From contig DALS01000013.1 in assembly GCA_002499445.1 (NCBI GenBank), positions 39,529 through 103,528 of the forward strand: a stretch of DNA of 64,000 bases. The letters are read 5' to 3'. Origin of the DNA: Methanosarcina sp. UBA293. Lineage in GTDB: Archaea > Halobacteriota > Methanosarcinia > Methanosarcinales > Methanosarcinaceae. The stretch's first letter is position 1. Each line of letters begins with the position of its first letter. Below the pieces are notes generated by a model. The model did not search any database and was not told where the DNA came from. It saw only the letters and a list, made by a program, of their open reading frames with translations. This document shows, piece after piece, positions 43,381 to 51,542 of this stretch. The position numbers and the translations under genes were made by a program.

Positions 43381-44100
43381 GGGCGGCAACCCCACCCTAA
43401 AGGATGGGGTATTCTTCGGGCCGTCCGCCCTGTTGTTCTGGTAGTTAGAAATCATCAAGTTTTTCTTTGCTCGGATTTCATGAACCTATGTAATTGAGAC
43501 TCTTCACTCGGTTCTCTTTGCGATTCTTTAATGTAATGCTTAATTGTATCAGCAGTTACGTTTCCAACGGATCGATAGAACTTTCCATTTGACCATAGAC
43601 TTCCACCCCAATATCATTTTTTAAGATCACGATGAAGCTTGAATAGTCTGTAAGAACTACCTCCTTTCAAATACTGAAAATACTGAATTACCTCTGAAAG
43701 AGAATTATTTGGATGAAATTCTAGAAACAAATGAACATGATTGCCTATTACTTCCATAGCATGTATTTTGTAGCCATTTTTAGCACAAATGTTACTGAGA
43801 ATCAACTCGCAATCCTTTTTAATTCTCTTATTGTAAAATATACTATATCAATACTTAGGCACCAATATGATGTGGTAAGTAACCTGATCATAGCCATGGC
43901 TAAAACTGCGTAATTCCAACTGATATCTCACATCCTAGCCAAAGGTGGCTGGCACCACCTCTGATTATGGTGCCAAAAAACCTAATTTTACAAAAAAGGT
44001 AAGGATTTAGATAATTAAAGTGAAAAGACGAAGAGGCGAGGTTTCACTTCATCCCCGACCTAAAGGACGGGGTATTCGTGACCCTCTGCGCTCCCTTAAT
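43381..44100 (-). mobile_element. Decayed IS200/IS605-type element (tnpA only)
   Basis: The element spans a defective Y1 transposase gene and is bounded by two similar hairpins in the same orientation: CCCCACCCTAAAGGATGGGG at 43390-43409 and CCCCGACCTAAAGGACGGGG at 44053-44072, each followed by TATTC. At the left an outer GGGCGG/CCGCCC stem also forms. No tnpB is present. A GGCACCA/TGGTGCC hairpin (about 43949-43973) precedes the transposase start, as in IS200 elements whose tnpA translation is repressed by leader structure. Exact ends are uncertain. Confidence 0.75.
43455..43931 (-). pseudogene. IS200-family TnpA transposase, two in-frame TGA stops
   Basis: Read from GTG 43931, the frame encodes the start of TnpA (YQLELRSFSHGYDQVTYHII) and the HUH motif HVHLF, the EVIQYFQYLKGGSS segment and YWGGSLWSNGKFYRSVGNV, ending at TGA 43457-43455. 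Two TGA codons interrupt it, one after LVPKY and one after RDLKK; both occupy positions where the family usually has Arg. TGA is not read through in this genus, so the copy is inactive. The leader hairpin AGCC/GGCT just before GTG could hide the ribosome binding site. Confidence 0.82.
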
Positions 44101-44179
44101 AAGAAAATTTAACAGCAAGAAGATTAGTATTCCCGTTCTTCTGCATTTGAAAAAGATTTGGGAAAAAAGGAAGTGAAGC

Positions 44180-45181
44180 ATGAAAGAACTCCAGAACTGG
44201 TTTAAAGAGAAAAACATAATCCTTACTCATGGAGATTCGGATGGGATCTGTTCAGGCGCGATTGCGAAAACTGCTTATCCAGATGCATATGTATATTTTA
44301 CCAGTCCGGTTAGCCTTCTTGATAAATTAAGGTTTATAGATGAAGTGGAAACCCTTATCATCTGTGATATTGCAATTGATGAAAGGTACTGTTCCGAACT
44401 CTACTCGGTACTCAACAAATTTGCGGAAAAGTGCGACCTTTACTACATTGACCACCACCCATTTCCGAAAGATTATAAGAAGGAAGACTGGTTTTATCAT
44501 GATACTGAAGTCTGCTCTTCCGAACTTACCTACCGGGTCTTTGAGGATCGTCTGAACCGGGATATGCGGAGGGTAGCAATTTACGGGGCTATCGGAGATT
44601 TCAGTGATAATACGCCTCATATAAAGAAGTGGGTCAGAGACTGGGACAAAAGAGGCCTCTATTTTCAGGCTGGAGCTCTGATTCAAGCAATCATCCACAA
44701 AGGGAGAGAATACGAGTTTAAGAGAAAGCTGCTTGAGCCTCTCTCAAATGATATTATCCCTTCAAATATTCCTGGCCTTCTTGAGCTTGCCAGGGATGCC
44801 GCAATCAACGAAGAAATGGTCAGAGTTTTTGTTAAAGAAAATGTGAAAGTCCTGAAAAACAGCGCGTATATTGTAAATCCAAATAACTCCATTTCAAAGG
44901 CAGCGATCTATGCAGCCTCCTATGGCAGGCGGGAAGTAGGGATTGCAGCCGAATACCGGGATAGAAAAGGGGTTTATGACCTGAGTATCCGCTCCCGGGG
45001 AGAGGTCGACGTAAATCGTCTTCTCCGTTCAGTCGCCCCGAAATTTGGAGGAAACGGCGGTGGGCACCCTCTTGCAGCAGGCGCTCGCATCCCTGAAAAA
45101 TTCCTTAACGCGTTCCTCAGAACTTTTGACAAAAAACTCGGAAAAGCAAAAGAAATAATGAACAAACGGAACGCCGATTAA
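44180..45181 (+). CDS. DHH-family phosphoesterase (RecJ-like)
   Basis: DHH/DHHA1 phosphoesterase of 333 residues. The N-terminal metal site is HGDSDGICSGA (about 17-27), with the signature DHH at about 91-93 (YIDHHP) and the C-terminal DHHA1 substrate-binding motif GGNGGGHPLAAGA (about 292-304). Archaeal relatives act as single-strand nucleases or oligoribonucleases; which applies is unknown. It has no signal peptide. It is followed by engB after a 70-bp gap occupied by a dispersed hairpin repeat. Confidence 0.87.
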   Translation: MKELQNWFKEKNIILTHGDSDGICSGAIAKTAYPDAYVYFTSPVSLLDKLRFIDEVETLIICDIAIDERYCSELYSVLNKFAEKCDLYYIDHHPFPKDYKKEDWFYHDTEVCSSELTYRVFEDRLNRDMRRVAIYGAIGDFSDNTPHIKKWVRDWDKRGLYFQAGALIQAIIHKGREYEFKRKLLEPLSNDIIPSNIPGLLELARDAAINEEMVRVFVKENVKVLKNSAYIVNPNNSISKAAIYAASYGRREVGIAAEYRDRKGVYDLSIRSRGEVDVNRLLRSVAPKFGGNGGGHPLAAGARIPEKFLNAFLRTFDKKLGKAKEIMNKRNAD

Positions 45182-45199
45182 TCATGCCATCATCAGGAA

Positions 45200-45233
45200 G
45201 TTTTTGATCAAACTTTTTTTGAAAAAGTTTGTG
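45200..45233. repeat. Dispersed GATCAAACTTTTT hairpin repeat
   Basis: CAAACTTTTTTTGAAAAAGTTTG forms a near-perfect hairpin that fills most of the 70-bp gap between the DHH gene and engB. It resembles the pair at 29948-30015. It could act as a transcription terminator or a mobile repeat. Confidence 0.65.
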
Positions 45234-45251
45234 CCAATGAGGTAAAATATA

Positions 45252-45887
45252 ATGAGAATTAGTAAAACCGTAGCTGAGAGTGGAGTAAGCTTTGAGATCA
45301 TCTTCGTAGGCCGCTCAAACGTGGGGAAATCTTCCCTTTTAAGAGAGCTCTTCGGAGCAAAAGTAAGAGTTGGAAAACGCCCAGGGTTGACCCTGCGCCC
45401 TACACATGTTCATATCTCAGATGCTCTTGTTACAGACATGCCTGGTTTTGGCTTCATGAGTGGAGTGAAAGATCGTAAACAGGATATCGTAAAAGACAAA
45501 ACTGTACACTATATCGAAGACAATGCCAAAAGGATCAAGCTAGGAATACTTGTAATAGACGGGCCGGCTTTCCCACAAATTGCAGACCGCTGGGATTCAA
45601 GGGACCAGATTCCGATAGACATTGAGATGTTCGATTTCCTGAGGGAAGTAGGGATTGACACTATTATTGCTGCAAACAAGATGGATAAATTAAAAATAAA
45701 CGAGTACGATCCCCTTCTTGACGAAATCGCAGTCCGTCTCGGGCTTGAGCCGCCCTGGAAGAATTGGAAACATATTATAGCCCCTATCAGCGCCAAAAAA
45801 GGAGAACTGAACGCCTTAAAAGGTCTGCTTCGAGACAGGCTGCATGAAATGAGAAGGGATGACCTATTAAAGTATATTTCAATATAA
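45252..45887 (+). CDS. engB: GTP-binding protein EngB
   Basis: EngB/YihA-type translational GTPase of 211 residues. G1 GRSNVGKSS (about residues 20-28), G2 (GLTLRPT), G3 DMPGFGF, G4 NKMDK and G5 SAKKG are all present. Family members help ribosome large-subunit assembly in bacteria; the archaeal role is inferred from homology. ATG at 45252 follows GAGGTAAAATATA. Confidence 0.9.
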   Translation: MRISKTVAESGVSFEIIFVGRSNVGKSSLLRELFGAKVRVGKRPGLTLRPTHVHISDALVTDMPGFGFMSGVKDRKQDIVKDKTVHYIEDNAKRIKLGILVIDGPAFPQIADRWDSRDQIPIDIEMFDFLREVGIDTIIAANKMDKLKINEYDPLLDEIAVRLGLEPPWKNWKHIIAPISAKKGELNALKGLLRDRLHEMRRDDLLKYISI

Positions 45888-46293
45888 AAATTCGGCTTTG
45901 AAAAAAATCTAAGGTCATGTCCCAATATCTTCTTCAGACCAGCTTTTTGGCCATATAATATTATGGCTTTGTAGAAATCCTAAGAAATAACGTCAGTGTC
46001 CCGATTTTGCTGTAAATTTGAAGCCAAGTTATTGCACACGATATATGAAACTGGTCTACTACTATCTAGTTTTTGATTCGATAACTTCTTTAAATTTGTA
46101 ATTTTACAGAAAATTGGCACACTGTCAATAAATAATCTCCATTAACTTGAACTGAATAATACGATCTCGTTTTACGTATTCATTTTCAGCCTCTTGAAGC
46201 TGGTTTAGATAGGTTTTCTACAAAGCCAATATTATAATATTCATCCATGCCAGAAAAACTATATAGTTTCACCTCGCAAATAATTCTGATGAT
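45888..46293. other. Intergenic region occupied by a MITE-like inverted repeat
   Basis: Most of this 406-bp spacer is the inverted-repeat element at 45953-46240. A TATA element (CTATATAG, about 46259-46266) then lies about 30 nt before the next ATG, so the element sits directly upstream of the promoter of the AAA ATPase gene. Confidence 0.6.
45953..46240. mobile_element. MITE-like element with about 30-bp terminal inverted repeats
   Basis: The left end (45953-45982) and the inverted complement of the right end (46210-46240) share the core GGCTTTGTAGAAA with flanking (A)TATAATATT. A second, nested inverted repeat lies inside: CAGTGTCCCGATTTTGCTGTAAA near 45996-46020 and its complement near 46098-46132. 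The 288-bp element has no frame and is probably a non-autonomous derivative of an IS. Confidence 0.65.
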
Positions 46294-47586
46294 ATGCAAA
46301 AGTTAGAGCTTTTTCCCCTGATACTCAGTTACCAGACTTCCTTTAATAAAATCTCAGATTTAGTTCCTCGCAATATCTCTCCCAACTGTTTTTTAGAAGG
46401 CAGTGAAATAAAACTCATCTCTGGTCCATCTCATGCAGGCAAAACCTCTTTTCTGAGACAGGTTGCCAGTAATCTCGAAGGCATAAAGCTTTATATTAAT
46501 TTTGAAGACAGCCAGATTCAGAAACTTGGACCTGAAGGTTTGCAGGCTATTGAGGAAATTGCAGCCAATATTCGGAAAAAAAGATCTGAGAAAGATGAAA
46601 CAGATCAGATCTTCTATCTTTTAGATGAAATCCATAATCTTGCTGAGTGGGAAAATTGGGTTGACAGGCTTCACAGGCAGGGGGCGGAAATTTTTCTAAC
46701 CACGTCCAGATCGAAGCTAATAAATCAGTTTTCTTCCAAGTTTGCAGGTAGATGCAGAATTTTAAAGCTTTTTCCGTTTTCTTTCAAAGAATACCTTCGA
46801 ATTAGAGGTGCCAGAATACCAGCACAGCTAAGCTTTCTTACGCCCTCCAGAAGTGATGAGTTGTTATGCATGTTTTTGCAATATTTTGAAAGCGGAGGTT
46901 TTCCGGATGTAGTCAAAAAAAGAGACATCAGGCTTTGCCGAGAATATTTTGAAGAAGATCTACAAAAAGGAGCTGCAGATGGTTATGATATTCAGAAATT
47001 AAAAGAGCTCGCTATATTCCTTATCTCGAACATGGCTTCAGAATACTCCCTTGATACCTTGAAGAAAGTGAGTGGAATTGAGAATGAAGAACTCATAAGT
47101 AGCCATCTGGAGTACCTCGAGGATATTTTTTTGTTGTATCGAGTCCCAAATCATAATTTGCTCCAAGAAAATAGGAGTGGAAAAGATACTCCCAGTAAGA
47201 TCTATGCAGGCGATACCGGACTTTTCAAGGCAGTGTATCCTGGTTATCCAGACAGCCTTGGGTTGAGATTTGAGAACCTTGTATTTCTTGAACTGCTGAG
47301 AAGAGAAAAACAGATATTCTATTTCCGGAACAAAAGAGAATGTGATTTTGTTATTAAGGAAAAAGACAGCCAGAGAATTTCGGCTGCGATTCAGGCCTCG
47401 GTTTGCTTCGGAAGCCCGACAGTCAGGGAAAGAGAAGTTCTAGGGCTTACTGAAGCCCTGGATGAGTACGGCCTTGAAAAAGGGCTTATTCTAACAATGG
47501 ATGATGAGGAAACCGTAAAAGTTGAAGGTAAAAGTGGAAAGAAAATAATCATGGTTAAACCGGTATGGAAGTGGATGATGGAGTGA
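46294..47586 (+). CDS. AAA ATPase with DUF4143 (AAA_14 family)
   Basis: ATPase of 430 residues in the AAA_14/DUF4143 family. The Walker A variant GPSHAGKTS is at about residues 44-52, Walker B LLDEIH at about 109-114 and the arginine-containing sensor TTSRSKL at about 135-141. The C-terminal DUF4143 part includes IYAGDTGLFKAV, LRFENLVFLELLRR and the nuclease-like CDFVIKEKD. Such proteins are widespread, often mobile, and functionally uncharacterised. A TATA box about 30 nt upstream suggests a leaderless or very short-leader transcript. It follows the MITE-like element, which fits an accessory origin. Confidence 0.85.
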   Translation: MQKLELFPLILSYQTSFNKISDLVPRNISPNCFLEGSEIKLISGPSHAGKTSFLRQVASNLEGIKLYINFEDSQIQKLGPEGLQAIEEIAANIRKKRSEKDETDQIFYLLDEIHNLAEWENWVDRLHRQGAEIFLTTSRSKLINQFSSKFAGRCRILKLFPFSFKEYLRIRGARIPAQLSFLTPSRSDELLCMFLQYFESGGFPDVVKKRDIRLCREYFEEDLQKGAADGYDIQKLKELAIFLISNMASEYSLDTLKKVSGIENEELISSHLEYLEDIFLLYRVPNHNLLQENRSGKDTPSKIYAGDTGLFKAVYPGYPDSLGLRFENLVFLELLRREKQIFYFRNKRECDFVIKEKDSQRISAAIQASVCFGSPTVREREVLGLTEALDEYGLEKGLILTMDDEETVKVEGKSGKKIIMVKPVWKWMME

Positions 47587-47693
47587 ACTTTGTAGGCAGC
47601 AAAAAAGATTACCGCACTTCTTGTACTGCCCAATTCTGTTCGTACCGAGTAAAAAAGTTGTGCTATAAAGGAAAATAGACAAACTCTATATTT

Positions 47694-48335
47694 TCAAATC
47701 CCTAACATCCCAATTAATTCTTTTGCCCACTTCAGTTTCTCTTTCTTAATCAGGTTCACGTTCGAGTCTTCAAAATCAAATCCAGCAAGTCTGACGCTCT
47801 TAGCTCTGAATTCCTTTGCAAGAAAAACGCATCTGTCTCCGTCACTAAATCCACCGAAATTGTAGACCTTATCAAAGGGCTTTGCCTGGGTAGTTGCAAT
47901 AAACCGTTTAAAATGTGGCACATATTTTTCTAACTTATGGATATTGTCTCCGTGAGCATGGATCAGGACTATTGAGCCTTTTTCGCAGGCAAGAATCTCT
48001 TTTTCAATGTCAGCTTCGGAATTGCCATCGAGGTCGGTACAAATGACATCAGGTACAATGCCCATATCCATAAGTACTGCGGCTGCCCCGTCGGCCGCAA
48101 CTACCATAAAATCCAAAAAATTGATTTCCGAGAGATCGTCCCTCAATTTGGGAGCATTTCCGCATACCAGAACGGGTTTTCCGGAAATTAAGGCTTTGAG
48201 TTCGGATGGGCTGGCAGTGTTTTCCTCTGTCAGCATGCTGGAAAGGAATAAGGCTGCCTTTTCATCTCCTTCTCGGTCGAATCCAAAATCCTCAAGTATT
48301 CTTTCATAAATTGGTTCCCAGAGAATAAAGTCCAT
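47694..48335 (-). CDS. mptE: 6-hydroxymethyl-7,8-dihydropterin pyrophosphokinase MptE-like (DUF115)
   Basis: Archaeal pterin pyrophosphokinase (MptE) in the tetrahydrosarcinapterin pathway. The LVCGNAPKLRDDL motif (about residues 49-61), the VAADGAAAVLMDMGIVPDVICTDLDG core (about 77-102) and IVLIHAHGDN (about 116-125) are typical of DUF115. It has 213 residues when ATG 48335 is used, with GGAAAGG upstream; ATG 48353 is in frame but poorly placed. The product supplies the C1 carrier used in methanogenesis. Confidence 0.87.
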   Translation of the reverse strand: MDFILWEPIYERILEDFGFDREGDEKAALFLSSMLTEENTASPSELKALISGKPVLVCGNAPKLRDDLSEINFLDFMVVAADGAAAVLMDMGIVPDVICTDLDGNSEADIEKEILACEKGSIVLIHAHGDNIHKLEKYVPHFKRFIATTQAKPFDKVYNFGGFSDGDRCVFLAKEFRAKSVRLAGFDFEDSNVNLIKKEKLKWAKELIGMLGI

Positions 48336-48589
48336 ATATATTTCCTTTCCCATTTTTAATATTTAAGTTTATATTACAGGTTTTATCTGACTTCAGTTTT
48401 CTATAACATTAAGATTTACACTTGAATGTCGAAAACCTGCCTTTTGTCACTATTATTATGGAGACTCTTTGAGTTAGGTTTCTCATTTAGTAATAACCAG
48501 CAGAGGATTTACTACTGTTTTTCAATAAATCATAATGACTCTAAGCCATAATGATTCCTGGATTTGATGCACCACGTGTGAGAGTTCCT

Positions 48590-49045
48590 TCAATCTTCTT
48601 TCTCGGCTTCGCCTTTTACAACCATAACAGGTATTTTTGAATGTCTTACTACCTTTTCAGCTACACTCCCCAGTAGAAACCTGTCAATTCCTGTTCTTCC
48701 AAGCGTTCCCATAACTATAAGATCCATGTCTTCCTGCTCTGCAAAATCCAGAATTCTGTCTGCAGGATGCCCTTCAAGAAATACAGGTTCTACCCTAATA
48801 CCTGAAGCTTTCCCAGTTTCTTCAACAAAAGTAACGGCTTTTTTCGCTTCAGTCTCAAGGAATTCTCTCAATGTTCGATCCCATCCGAAATCTTTCTGAG
48901 TATAGCCTGCTGGGACAATAACGTATGCAGCATAGAGCGTTGCTCCAGTAAGCTTAGCAAGCTCAATTCCTGCGTCAATTGCTTTTTTTACCTGTTCCGA
49001 ACCATCGGTTGCAATCATTATCTTTTTATAAGTTTTGCCTTCCAT
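48590..49045 (-). CDS. Universal stress protein (UspA family)
   Basis: UspA-fold protein of 151 residues with the IMIATDGSEQ start, GHPADRILDFAE and the ATP-binding signature GTLGRTGIDRFLLGSVAEKVVRHS. ATG at 49045 lies behind GGGGATTTAAAT; a longer start at 49072 is less likely. It is a paralogue of the stress protein at 18994-19434, about 50% similar by eye. It is probably cytosolic and ATP-binding. Confidence 0.9.
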   Translation of the reverse strand: MEGKTYKKIMIATDGSEQVKKAIDAGIELAKLTGATLYAAYVIVPAGYTQKDFGWDRTLREFLETEAKKAVTFVEETGKASGIRVEPVFLEGHPADRILDFAEQEDMDLIVMGTLGRTGIDRFLLGSVAEKVVRHSKIPVMVVKGEAEKED

Positions 49046-49506
49046 ATTTAAATCCCCTAAGTTTAACATCATAAGTTATACATTAGATTTTTACATCACT
49101 AGCTTATTCCCAAACAAATTTTATTCCGACATCAATAGAAATTCTAAGACAATTTTCGTGTTTATAAGTCGGTTTGATCATCGAGTCTGAGCTTAAATAA
49201 AGTATATTTAAGTTTTGGGATTAGATTTACAAAGCTTGCATCGCTTTGTGCAATTTTAACTCCTAAAACTTTCCATTGAGTAGACATCTTATTTATCCAC
49301 ACTTACTTGAAACTTCAACTGCCTCATATAAAATTATAACTAATATGAATAAGTTTTTAATAAGTTTTAGTTTGTTGTATCTATTCAAAACCTTTTTTAA
49401 CCGTTTAAGACGTGAAAAATTGCCTAGAAACTGCTTTTATCAGCATCCAGGTATTCAAACCCCTAGCAATCCAACAGCTAGACTAGGTCAGCAAAAATTA
49501 TTGGTA
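49046..49506. other. Intergenic region without a clear gene
   Basis: AT-rich sequence between the second stress protein and the small membrane protein. A frame at 49276-49527 has no sensible composition or signals. Nothing else is seen. Confidence 0.35.
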
Positions 49507-49671
49507 TTACGTAAACGTTCTTACTAACAAGTAGAACAAAACTAGAAAGCATAGTAAAAGGAATAAATGCAACACTATTCCAAGAGATACTTCAGGATTT
49601 ACATCGCGGTCTTTTAAATACGGAATATTTTGCTTCAGGGTGGAAAGAAAATTCCCAAAAAAATCTGTCAT
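49507..49671 (-). CDS. Small single-pass membrane protein (54 residues)
   Basis: A 54-residue frame with a short amphipathic N-terminus (TDFFGNFLSTLKQNIPYL), a charged bend and one strong C-terminal hydrophobic helix rich in Leu (about residues 32-49). A TATA element (TATATAT, 49700-49694) lies 26 nt before the ATG, the spacing expected for leaderless transcription, which also rules out the earlier in-frame ATG at 49695. The arrangement matches the small membrane protein at 19582-19713. The family is not recognised. Confidence 0.5.
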   Translation of the reverse strand: MTDFFGNFLSTLKQNIPYLKDRDVNPEVSLGIVLHLFLLLCFLVLFYLLVRTFT

Positions 49672-49700
49672 AATTATACAATAATTTTCCCACATATATA

Positions 49701-50081
49701 GAGTTATAGTTTTGAATCAACTAGATTCCCATTAGAACTTTATTTTTTCTGTTTTCTGTTTTCCGCTTTTCCGAGTTATAGTTTTAAATCAACTACATCC
49801 CCATTGGAACAAATACGCTCCCATTGGAGCAAATGATCTTGTTTCATTTTACACCCTTGCTGAAAGCTCAAGAATTTTGGATTAAAGAATTTCTTACATT
49901 CTGACTTTCCTAGGAAATCAATATTGTCATGTTTCTCACACTAACTATAAAGTAATAGGGTTGTGGGGAAAAGTTACGAAAACTGTGACTTTCAGTTTCT
50001 GAAAATATTTCCAGCTTTCTGATTTTGCACTTTCTTTATTCTCTTTTCTTTGGCTGTAACCATTCCTTTAGCTGCAATTAT
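49701..50081. other. Intergenic region with a duplicated segment
   Basis: GAGTTATAGTTTT(G/A)AATCAACTA repeats at about 49700-49724 and 49773-49797, and CCCATTGGA(A/G)C also occurs twice nearby. No gene is seen. Confidence 0.45.
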
Positions 50082-51542
50082 TCAGCTTTCAATTTTCTTT
50101 TTCACGGCTGCAACTGCGTTTTCAGGGGAATCAGTTTCCCAGAGTTTCCTGACTCTTGCACTCCTGAGGGCTGGCATTAAAGCCTCAAGCTTTGCCTGGA
50201 CAGCTGCAAGCATTTCTTCATCAACTGCCGGAGGCTCTATACCCAGGAATTTCTGGGCTTTAAGGGTCTCGGTTTCCCTGAAGACTGCACGATCGACTCC
50301 TTTCCTTACTCCTGTCTTTAGGGACTCAATCGCATCTTTCCACTGGGCTGCCCAGGGAGTATCAGGAATTTCGGTATGGTAGATATCAGTCCTTTCCACT
50401 TTTATAGCATCCAGATGGCAAGCTTTTACACAGGCTCCACAGTAGGTACAGAAATCCTCAGCAAAAGCAATTTTTCGCGGGTCTTCAGGGTCTGTAGGCA
50501 CATACCAGAGTTCGGAAGGGCAGACATTGAAGCAGCCCCGGCAGCCCTGGGGATCGCACTCCTTCAGGTTCATTTCTATAAGGCTCAACTCTCCTTCCAT
50601 GGGTTTTTGCAGGTCTACGGCTTCATAGGGACAGACAGCCTTGCAGCGGGCGCACTGTGTACACTTCAGCTCGTCTACCTTAACATTTCCTTCGACCTTC
50701 GGAGCCTCGCAGGGGCGTTCCCCTTTAACTTTTATTGCTTCCTCAGGACAGATGTCTTGGCAGAGCACACAATAATCGCATTTTTCCTCATCCACAAGGA
50801 GCTGCTCGAAAGGAACGGGATTTTCAGGTGTGGGTTCGCGCTCGAGCAGGATAAAGGCTTCACAGAACCTGGCACAGATCCCGCAGAAATTACATTTATC
50901 CGTGTCAATTTCGATCTCGCCTTCTACCCCTTCCTTTAAAGGCGCGATCTCTTCTTTTTTCGGGAAGGTGAACTCAACTTCAATTGCATCCTGAGGGCAG
51001 GCTCCCTCACAAAGCAAACAGGGGAGACATTTCTCGTTAATATTCACATATGTATCGTACTTAGGATATTGATGCTCATCAGGAACTTCTCCCACAGCCT
51101 CAAAGGTAATAGCACGTACAGGACAAAGGTTTGAACACATCCTGCAGAAGGTACACTTCTCAAGATCCATCATCACCGCAGGTGCATCAAGCCCGGTTGC
51201 AATCTCATGAAGAGGCCCCATTTCAAGCGCTTTTGTGGGGCAGATTTCTGCACAGATTCCACAGCCGTTGCAGCGCTTGTAATCGTAATCTAGAGTCTTG
51301 ATGGATTTCTCGGTTGCTTGGGTATATAGAAAATGGGAACCCTGAAGGTCCATACTGGTCGTAACCGTGATTTTTTCCTGAGCTTCTTCCTCGGCAGGAT
51401 TGGGGGCTTCAGCTCCGAAATCCACAGCTTCAAACTCCTCTACTTCGAACTCTTTGAATTTAGCCTCTATAACTTCGTTCTCTCCAGCCCCACAGCAGCC
51501 TGTGCAGACGTGAGTTTCCTGTTCTGTGCGCTCCTCGCTCAT
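50082..51542 (-). CDS. Polyferredoxin with eight 4Fe-4S motifs, partner of HdrA2
   Basis: Iron-sulfur electron carrier of 486 residues. Eight CxxCxxCxxxC-type clusters can be counted: CNGCGICAEIC, CTFCRMCSNLC, CLPCLLCEGAC, CNFCGICARFC, CDYCVLCQDIC, CTQCARCKAVC, a variant CDPQGCRGCFNVC, and CTYCGACVKAC. An extra Cys cluster (CTGCCGAG) is at the N-terminus, and the last 100 residues are helical without cysteines. The ATG overlaps the hdrA2 stop as ATGA, so the two are co-translated. It probably passes electrons between ferredoxin or F420-linked donors and HdrA2. It is cytosolic. Confidence 0.88.
   Translation of the reverse strand: MSEERTEQETHVCTGCCGAGENEVIEAKFKEFEVEEFEAVDFGAEAPNPAEEEAQEKITVTTSMDLQGSHFLYTQATEKSIKTLDYDYKRCNGCGICAEICPTKALEMGPLHEIATGLDAPAVMMDLEKCTFCRMCSNLCPVRAITFEAVGEVPDEHQYPKYDTYVNINEKCLPCLLCEGACPQDAIEVEFTFPKKEEIAPLKEGVEGEIEIDTDKCNFCGICARFCEAFILLEREPTPENPVPFEQLLVDEEKCDYCVLCQDICPEEAIKVKGERPCEAPKVEGNVKVDELKCTQCARCKAVCPYEAVDLQKPMEGELSLIEMNLKECDPQGCRGCFNVCPSELWYVPTDPEDPRKIAFAEDFCTYCGACVKACHLDAIKVERTDIYHTEIPDTPWAAQWKDAIESLKTGVRKGVDRAVFRETETLKAQKFLGIEPPAVDEEMLAAVQAKLEALMPALRSARVRKLWETDSPENAVAAVKKKIES

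Noticed and set aside
43731..43913. Plus-strand 60-codon frame within the IS200-type element
   Set aside because: It is antisense to the transposase relic, whose HUH motif and family similarity are on the minus strand.
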